From: Hyperoodon ampullatus
Taxonomy: Eukaryota; Chordata; Mammalia; Artiodactyla; Ziphiidae
Direction: 5' to 3'
Length of the DNA: 64,000 nt
Assembly: GCA_949752795.1 (NCBI GenBank)
Contig: OX457058.1
Location: 167,960,223 to 168,024,222, forward strand
Shown: in pieces, positions 57,575 through 64,000 of the stretch
Position numbering within the stretch: position 1 is the stretch's first letter
Layout of the letters: every line of letters starts with the position of its first letter
Made by a program: the position numbers and the translations under genes
Notes under the pieces: generated by a model
What the model saw: the letters and a program-made list of their open reading frames with translations, nothing else
What the model was told of the DNA's origin: nothing
The model's database searches: none

Positions 57575-57736
57575 TCAGAACGGGTACTGAGACACGTATA
57601 TCCGCAGTCGGATCACAGAGCTGCCTCTGAAGTTGATGACGGTGTTGACAGTGATCATTTCCAAGTCCAGCTGTATTTCCCGGGGCCCTTTGATGGGGCG
57701 TGTCATCACCAGGGTGGCACTGATGGGGCCTGTTTG
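57575..57736 (-). CDS. FBLN5: FBLN5 last coding exon (fibulin-5 C-terminus)
   Basis: The minus strand encodes 53 residues and a TGA stop (57575-57577). The peptide starts QTGPISATLVMTRPIKGPRE, continues through IQLDLEMITVNTVINF and ends RIYVSQYPF. This is the end of the fibulin-type C-terminal module of fibulin-5, a secreted extracellular-matrix glycoprotein needed for elastic-fibre assembly through tropoelastin, LOXL1 and integrin binding. The exon begins in phase 0 right after a good acceptor (TTCCGTCCACAG, AG at 57737-57738), which matches the known junction before QTG. No stop or frameshift interrupts it. Earlier exons (including the one ending ...FYMR) are not found up to base 64,000, so they lie to the right. 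The other fibulin C-termini I know differ in the last residues, so FBLN5 is the specific call. Confidence 0.94.
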   Translation of the reverse strand, partial: QTGPISATLVMTRPIKGPREIQLDLEMITVNTVINFRGSSVIRLRIYVSQYPF

Positions 57737-57984
57737 CTGTGGACGGAACCAGGGATACCAGTTAGAGAAAGTCTGACTGGCTTAAGGAACCAGGGTGAGC
57801 TTGACCCCAGAAGCTGTTGAACAATGGCAGAGAGGGTGAGGAAAGCTGTCCGTCAGGAGACGTGGCCTCTGGGATAGTCACCAAAGCGGAAGGCCAGGGG
57901 TTCTGGCCACAGCCGGCTTCTGTAGCCCCAATCGGGGCACTCCTCTTTGCCCACTGCTGGCTGACAGCCATCCCTCGATGCCAG

Positions 57985-58326
57985 GCTCTTCCCCCGACTT
58001 TGCTCGTGCTCCACCTGGCTTCTCCCTGCTGTCTCTTCAGGTCTTACCTGAAATATCACCTCCTCGGAGGAGCTTCTGTGCTTTCCCCAATCTAATTCAG
58101 GTCCCTATGACCCTCTGCCAGTGCACCCTCTACTTGGCCTAGGAAGGAAGGTATTCGTTACCATGTGTCATCGTCCACCCTATTTACTTGGTCCACACTA
58201 GACTATGAACTCTGTAAGAGCAAGGACCGGGGGCAGGTTTTCCTCCCCTGAACCCCCCAGCACCCAGTACAGTGTCTAGCACGTGGTAAGTGTTCAGTGA
58301 CCGTATCTTGAATGAAAGAATGAATA
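57985..58326 (+). mobile_element. L2 3'-half relic
   Basis: TCTTCAGGTCTTACCTGAAA, ATCACCTCCTCGGAGGAGC, GTAAGAGCAAGGACC and ACCCAGTACAGTGTCTAGCA are L2 landmarks in the correct order, ending TGAATGAAAGAATGAAT. Confidence 0.85.
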
Positions 58327-58410
58327 ATTGTCCAAACTAACTACGTGACTCAGGGCTGTCACTTCACTTCTCTGTGCCTCCTCTCTAAAATGAGGGTTTG
58401 TACCAGATCA
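58327..58410 (+). mobile_element. MIR fragment
   Basis: GTCACTTCACTTCTCTGTGC and TCTAAAATGAGGGTTTGTAC match the MIR core. It directly follows the L2. Confidence 0.6.
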
Positions 58411-58505
58411 GTAGTTCCCAAGTAAACAGCTCCAAAGTACCTGGGACACTTTTTAAACTAACAATTCCAGGGGCCAATTCCAAGATTTTCTGCTTCAGTG
58501 GATTT
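58411..58505 (+). mobile_element. MER5-like relic
   Basis: AGTTCCCAAGTAAACAGC and ACTTTTTAAACTAACAATTC resemble the MER5 start. Weak. Confidence 0.4.
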
Positions 58506-58724
58506 TTCGATGATGCCTGGAGAAGTGTGACTTGTTTACCAGCCTCCAGGTGGTTTTGAGCGTAGCCCCTGCTGGGGGTCCCGGCTGGACACTCTGCACT
58601 CACCTACAGCTTCACCACTCTGTGACCCTACCGCTGTGGTCCTGATAACTTCATGTGAGCTTTTTTCCTCCTCTGAATCTTTTTCTAAAGCTTTCAAGGA
58701 GGTAAGGAGAGAGGACTGATATAA

Positions 58725-59180
58725 CTGAGCTTCCGCCATGTGTGAGGCGCTCTTCCGGCCACTTTTATGTATATGTGCTTATTTAATCCCCATAAAAGCT
58801 CTGAGAGTCCTGGCTACTCAAAGTGTGGTCCCTGGACCAGCAGCATCAGCATCATCAGGGTGCTTATGAGAAATGCAGGATCTCAGGCCCCCCTAAGACC
58901 GACTGAGCCAGAATCTGGAGCTTAACACAATCTGCAGGTGATTCATGGGCACATTAACAATTGAAAGGTGCTCATCTAAAAGCACAGGACCCAGGCTGGG
59001 GAACCTAACTGCCATACTAAAGATATGTCTCATTATTTCTTTTTTTCACTGTTCCTTATGAACTGAGGCTCCATGAGTTAAGTCATTGCTTCGGGTCACT
59101 AGACCAGTCAGGGGCAGAGACAAGGGATACCATTCTGGTGCTTTTATCTGACCCCAAACCCCAGGCCTTTTTTACTGCAC
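58725..59180 (+). mobile_element. MIR relic interrupted by a MER5 copy
   Basis: The MIR left half lies at about 58,725-58,808 (TGCTTATTTAATCCCCAT) and its right half at about 59,020-59,150 (AACTGAGGCTCCATGAG, GTCAGGGGCAGAGA). The MER5 copy at 58812-58975 splits them. Confidence 0.65.
58812..58975 (+). mobile_element. MER5A DNA transposon relic
   Basis: CTCAAAGTGTGGTCCCTGGA, CAGCATCAGCATCATCAGG and GAAATGCAGGATCTCAGGCC follow the MER5A consensus. Confidence 0.85.
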
Positions 59181-60195
59181 AACAATTATCAGAAAAGACT
59201 GATGTGTATTTTACTTCTTCCTAGCACTGCCCTGAAGGACAGATGCTTGGGGTCGGGGGTCACTGTAACAGCCAGAGAGTGGGTCCCTGGAAAGGAAATA
59301 GCATAAGGGAACAGGACATGCTGGATAATCCCTTTGTACAAGCTGCAGAGTCCAATGCTGTGCCCAGAAACTGAAAGCAACAAGCTCTGCAAAATCAAGA
59401 AACTTGGCTTGTTTAAAGCCACACCAGGCATTTTATCTCGCTCCTTGAAGGGGGGGCTCCCCATAAAGTTCTGGACATCCCCAAGAGCTGCCACAGGTAG
59501 GACAAGGGTGGGGCAGGCTGACAGGTGCCACCCAGGTGGTGGGACCTCCCCTGGGCTATCAGCAGCTTTACAGCCAAGCCATTTCCTCTTGGCATCAGCT
59601 CCCTCCATTCCCGTCAGCATCCGCGCAATTGACACCCTCTCACGCAGAGGATCGCTAGCACTTCCTTGTCAACTCTTGCAAAACGTGGGAGCCCTGGGCC
59701 AGGACTTCAGAGGGTACAGCCAAACAGGGTAATGCCCAGGACATTTACATATACAAATATCTCACCAGCTTTCCCTGTTTGCATGAACAAAGGCCAGGAG
59801 CTGAGGACCCTGAACTGAGGGCAGAGGCCTCTGGAGGGAGAGCTGCAGAGGCTGGGACGGGGAATGCAACAGCTGGAAACTTCCCAGCTGTCCCTTTGGG
59901 CTGTCCTTGTAAATGTCTCCGGAGTGTGAGAGCATCGTTGCCTCTCCTATTTGCAAGTAATCTCAGAGCTCAGACAGTCTGATCCCCACCAGGGTCAGAT
60001 CTACAGCAGCCTGAGAAAGGCCTGCCCACAAGCACACAGAGGACTCAAGTGCCTGCCAAGAGAGCTAAGGACCGACATCTCCGCTCCTCACTGGGCTTTT
60101 AGGGCAGAGCCAGGGCATGAATGAAATGGGCCTCCCAAGAGGCTCTCGTCATTGGTGGACTTGGTGGTCACTGGTACAAAATGATGACGGTGACG

Positions 60196-60351
60196 GTGAT
60201 GGTGGTTGATACTAGGCATTTGGTTACGACCTTGCATACCTCCCTTATTTAATCCTCATAACCCTACAAAGTAAGTAGGTTAAGTACACTAGCACATGGT
60301 ACTAGAGCATGTGACTCCAGAAATCAAGCTTCTGGCCACTAAGCTGTACGA
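60196..60351 (+). mobile_element. MIR relic
   Basis: CATACCTCCCTTATTTAATC, CCTCATAACCCTACAAAGTA and CTTCTGGCCACTAAGCTGTA fit the MIR 3' half. Confidence 0.6.
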
Positions 60352-60934
60352 TAAGGTCTCAAGTATCTCTCAATTTCCTGACGTCCCATGGCACTTACTC
60401 TAGTTGAGAATCACTCCTTTGCACTGTAAATGTTTGCCTGGTTGTTTTCCCCTCCCTACCATAGTGTGGATTCCTGCGGGCAGAGGCCACATCCTGTTTG
60501 TCCCTAAACTCTCAATGCCTGGCTCAGAGCTGCATATGCAGCGGTGCCGAATTAACCTCCATGACAGAAGAAGGAGCGAGTGACTGAATACTTGTGAAGC
60601 TGCCCTCATGGGAGTAGCTTGCAAACAGTCCACCCGTTGTCTGGCTGTCTGTCTTCGTGGCCCTCCTCCTACACTCGCTCGGGTCTGTTCTGAGCCAACT
60701 CGCAGGATGGCACTGTCTGACATGGGGCAAGCAGCCAGGCCACAGCAAGTCAGCTTCCCTTGGCCCGGCCACGTGATCCCCGTGCACTTGGCCACAGTCT
60801 GTACCCTGTGACCGTGCTCCTTCTTCTGGCCCTACTTGTGTCCCTAAGTCACCTGGCCAAAGCCAATCACCAGTTCTCTGTCCAGGGCTCAGTGTGAGAC
60901 AGATCGCCAACAGGGCTTATGAAAGGGACATGCG

Positions 60935-61142
60935 CCTGCATATGCACCTGTGCATTTGTATGCATGTGTGTGCACACGTGTGCATACCTGTACCTATGCA
61001 TACAAGCAAGTGTGTGCATGTGAGTGTGTGTCCATGAGAGTGTGTGTGCATGAGTGAGTGTGCATTTGGTGGGTGTGGCTGTGCATACCTGTGTGTGTGT
61101 GTGCATGCGTGTGCATGCATGTGTGGGTTTGTATGCATGTGG
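60935..61142. repeat. Imperfect (TG)n / TGCATG-rich tract
   Basis: About 200 bp of interspersed TGTGTG, TGCATG and CATACCTG motifs. It alternates purine and pyrimidine over long stretches, so Z-DNA formation is possible. Open frames here are artefacts. Confidence 0.9.
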
Positions 61143-61464
61143 CTTGCCTGATGTGTGAAATGAAGCTCTTCCCAGGTGCTCGTAATACAGTCAGTGACTC
61201 TCAGGGTGGCAGAGCCTGAAGAGCCATCAAGCCCCACCCCTCACAGGATGCTCCAGTCCTTTGAGCATCTCTGACCCCTCCAGGGCCCAGCAGCCCACAA
61301 ACTCTTAACAACAGTAGCAGCAGCAGCAGAAACGATGCTATCGATACAATCATAACTAATGCTTATTGAACACTTTCTATTGTTATCTCAATCTCGCCTG
61401 AGACCCCAAAGCTGGAAAAGTAGGTGAAAATACCCTGCATCCTAAAGAGAAATGTGAGAGTATG

Positions 61465-61740
61465 TACAGATACTGGTGGTAGACTGCCTGGGTTCGAATC
61501 CTGCTCTGGGGCTTCCTAGCTGTGAGATCTCCGGCAAGTTACTTCACCTCTCTGTGTCCCAGTGCTCTCATCTGTAAAGTCGGGAAGGTCAAGCAGGCCG
61601 CAGAGCACAGGATTGTGGTGAAGATGAAAGGAGTGATACATGAAAAGTACTTGGCGTATGTCCAGCACCGTACAGGATTTGCTGCCAGGGCTGTCTGTGT
61701 AGTTCCTGTTGCTGTTGTTATACGATATAAGTGTATTAAA
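61465..61740 (+). mobile_element. Nearly complete MIR SINE
   Basis: Includes the tRNA-derived head (CTGCCTGGGTTCGAATCCTG, a recognisable B box), the core (CAAGTTACTTCACCTCTCTG), and the 3' part (GTACTTGGCGTATGTCCAGC). Confidence 0.88.
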
Positions 61741-62253
61741 CACACTTACCAGCCCCAAAATCAAGCAAGAGGGGCCTTCACTGTGGGTCCCTTGACATTA
61801 AGGGATGCAGAGAGCAGCACCAGCTTTCCTGGAGAAGTCTAGGGAAGAGAGCCCCAGAGCTGCCTTGCACCACGGGGAGGAGACGGGGCTGCAGGGAGCT
61901 GGCTGTGGGTGTCCTGAAGGCCCAGTGTAAGGTCTGCCCGCCAGGGTGAGGCAACGCACACACACAAAGACTTCCTGAGAGAGAGGTTTGCGGTGACAAG
62001 CGGCCAACTAGAGGCCCTCGCGCACATCTGGGGATGGTCCGTGCAAAGTCCTCAGGGAAATCTCCAAAGAGCCCACAAAGCATCCCAGGAAAGCAAGAGC
62101 ATGTGGGCTCTGCCCCAGAGAGAGGAAGAAGGCCTGCCTGCCCCTTCCCTCCTAACCACTCCCCTTCCACCATCTGCATCCCCAGAACCCTGGAGGAGGG
62201 GCCAGGGCAGCACGTCAGCGTGGGGAGGGGAAGAGGAGGCAGTACAGAGGCCA

Positions 62254-62362
62254 AGCTGGTGGGGGGGGAGGGGCTGGTGGGGGGGGAGGGGCTGGTGGGG
62301 GGGAGGGGCTGGTGGGGGGGAGGGGCTGGTGGGGGGGAGGGGCTGGTGGGGGCGGGGAGCGG
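62254..62362. repeat. G-rich minisatellite (about 17-bp units, about 6 copies)
   Basis: GGCTGGTGGGGGGGAGG-type units in tandem, differing mainly in G-run length. Each unit contributes long G runs on the plus strand, giving strong quadruplex potential on the strand opposite the FBLN5 sense strand. Open frames on both strands here are compositional. Confidence 0.93.
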
Positions 62363-62579
62363 GGTGGAGCTTTGCACTGAAGGAGAGACTGGGCCGTTGA
62401 AGTTTCCACGTAAAGCAGCTGGGACTTCTGATATGGGAAAAAAGACAATTTAATAGTAACTGAAAGTGCCTGCGAATCTGATGGGATCCACCTGAGAGCT
62501 CATCCAGGTGTGTGCAGGTTCAAGTCAGCAGAGTGAGAAAAAGAAAGTTACTGAATGTTCCATCCTGCTGGTTTGATAA

Positions 62580-62751
62580 AAACAGCCTTTCTGTGCTCCA
62601 GGCACGGCGCTAAGTAGATGATCTCATCCAATCCTAAAGTAGATACTGTCATTATCCCCTCTTTACAGATGAGGAAACTGAGGCTCAGAGAAGTTAGGTA
62701 ACCTGCCCAAGGTCATACGGTTGGTAAGTTATAGAATGCAAATGAGGCAGG
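62580..62751 (+). mobile_element. MIR SINE relic
   Basis: GTGCTCCAGGCACGGCGCTA, TTTACAGATGAGGAAACTGA and AGGTCATACGGTTGGTAAGT are in MIR order and well preserved. Confidence 0.88.
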
Positions 62752-63545
62752 TCAGGCTGTCTCCAGAGCCGACATTGGAATGACTCCGTGGGGCCTCCTG
62801 AGGAGGGCACTGCAGCTTTGCACAGCTTGGAAAGGAAAAGCCCTGCTTGCTCCAACAGATTTCTGTCTTCCTGGCCCCATGCCCTGTGGCTTCATGGGGC
62901 CCCTACACCGAGCCTGTTTTCTCTTCCCAGGGGCAGCCTTCGAGATCTTTCCAGCCAGGATCCACCTCCCCATCCCTAAGTTCCTTCAGCCATTCCCAGG
63001 GCAGGTCTATGTTCCCTCACCCGCTTTGTGTCCTGACATCCTCATCTGAATAAATACTAAAGAATTAGGGCCCTTCTCAATGTTCTCAGAGAGAGAGCAA
63101 ACCACATACAGCTCAAAGTTTTGTGAGTGTCAAGGGTCCCCTAGTTGCTGTGACAATCCAGGCACTAGAGGAAGCTGCCGGGAAGGGGCCCTCCCACGTG
63201 TTCACTCCACCTGTAGAAGAGGACAATCTTCTTCCGACCCCCCTACCCCCCCACCCCACCACTGCAATGTAGCTCTTACAACTCAGCCTCACAAGGAACA
63301 TTTGGGTCTAGGGTATTTTAGGAGGTGGTGACCTGGAAGTGAAATCTTGCCAAGACAAGGCCACTTCCTGCAGATCTTCTAATCTGCTGGGGGTGGGGTA
63401 GGGAAGGGTAACCGGAAGCAGGTAATGTGGGTGATGGTATTTTAAATTCCCAAGAGGGGCATCTCTGTGCCCTGTGATTGGGACCCACTGTGTCTGTACA
63501 AATGACAGAGGCCAGATTGGAGAATTCTGGTGGGCTAGGTTTATG

Positions 63546-63588
63546 CTCGGGGCGGGGGGTGGGGTGTGGGGGTGCGTCGGGGGGTGGA
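63546..63588 (+). other. G-rich quadruplex-prone tract
   Basis: Five or more runs of three to six G in about 43 bases on the plus strand, within the FBLN5 intron. Confidence 0.75.
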
Positions 63589-64000
63589 AAGCCCCCAGAG
63601 GCTCAGGCAGGTGGGCTGTGCTGGGTGGCTATGGCTTATGGGTTTGGAGAAAGGACTGACAGAGGCGCAGCTCATCTTTTTCATCTTGAGAAGTTCCTCT
63701 ACCCTCAACTCATTCCATCATCTTCCAAAGCCCTTGACCTCACTACACTGATCTACAGAGGCTGGGTCCACAGGTATGTTATCACACATGACCCAGCCCT
63801 GTTAGGGTCTTGCCAAAAACGTATTAGTGAGGAAACAGGCACAATACCAGCTCCTGGGGCCTTTTCTAATCTGTTCTAATCCTGCTTCTGAGACCTCTCT
63901 GTTTTCAGACAGTCCCAGCACCAGAGGCAAGGACTGGAAGATTCTGCCCGGGGCTAGGGAGAGGACAGGGAAAGAGCTCAGATATGTGGTTCCCTTACAG

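Larger units (their letters stand above)
57737..64000 (-). other. FBLN5: FBLN5 last intron (partial)
   Basis: From the acceptor AG at 57737-57738 to the window end no fibulin coding sequence appears, so all 6.2 kb are taken as intron. It holds the L2, MIR and MER5 relics and G-rich repeats listed below. Stretches 59,181-60,195, 60,352-60,934, 61,741-62,253 and 62,752-63,545 show nothing recognisable. Confidence 0.75.

Noticed and set aside
57551..57820. Plus-strand open frames over the FBLN5 exon
   Set aside because: Antisense shadows of the terminal exon. The minus-strand peptide and splice site identify the real gene.
61778..62453. Proline-rich (199-residue) and Gly/Trp-rich (139-residue) open frames
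   Set aside because: Produced by the G-rich minisatellite. Nothing resembles a protein outside the repeat.

Overview
This window is nuclear DNA from a mammal, almost certainly a cetacean (whale or dolphin). The main evidence is about a dozen tRNA-Glu-derived SINEs of the CHR type. At least six are short, poly-A-tailed CHR-2-like copies, a subfamily known from cetaceans. Two artiodactyl-type LINE-1 elements and mammal-wide MIR, L2, MER5 and MLT1 relics support this. There are no operons, CRISPR arrays, rRNA or functional tRNA genes.

Layout. (1) 1-2,256: low-complexity and unassigned sequence with a (TC)n/(CA)n/(CG)n tract, ending in an old minus-strand L1 3' region. (2) 2,257-9,566: a full-length minus-strand L1 (L1-A) with both reading frames open and a perfect 12-bp target-site duplication. 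(3) 9,579-21,900: a patchwork of old L1 fragments carrying nested SINEs. (4) 22,350-23,010: an L2 relic. (5) 23,750-24,600: a CpG island with GC boxes and a minus-strand splice donor, probably the promoter and first exon of a minus-strand gene; TC2N is the guess from synteny. (6) 25,390-29,737: ancient repeats, a complete class I solo LTR embedded in microsatellites, and two SINEs. (7) 29,752-36,341: a second L1 (L1-B, plus strand), also with both frames open, lacking about 40 bp at its 5' end. (8) 36,420-56,700: mostly unassigned DNA with MIR, L2 and MLT1 relics, five SINEs and a second LTR. (9) 56,757-64,000: the 3' end of FBLN5 on the minus strand, comprising a probable 3' UTR, the last coding exon (53 codons plus stop) and part of the last intron.

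The only host protein-coding sequence identified with confidence is the last exon of FBLN5. The long open frames elsewhere belong to the two L1s: ORF1p, an RNA-binding chaperone, and ORF2p, an endonuclease/reverse transcriptase, which together copy L1 RNA into new genomic sites and can also mobilise the SINEs. L1-A and L1-B face away from each other about 20 kb apart, with the CpG island between them.

I see no evidence for an undescribed biological system. The most unusual items are the paired intact L1s with different 5' UTR modules and a one-heptad ORF1 length difference, an 81-bp inverted templated insertion inside an MLT1 LTR, and a solo LTR bounded by microsatellites and an outer inverted repeat. 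Repeat family names rest on recognition by eye, not on a database search.
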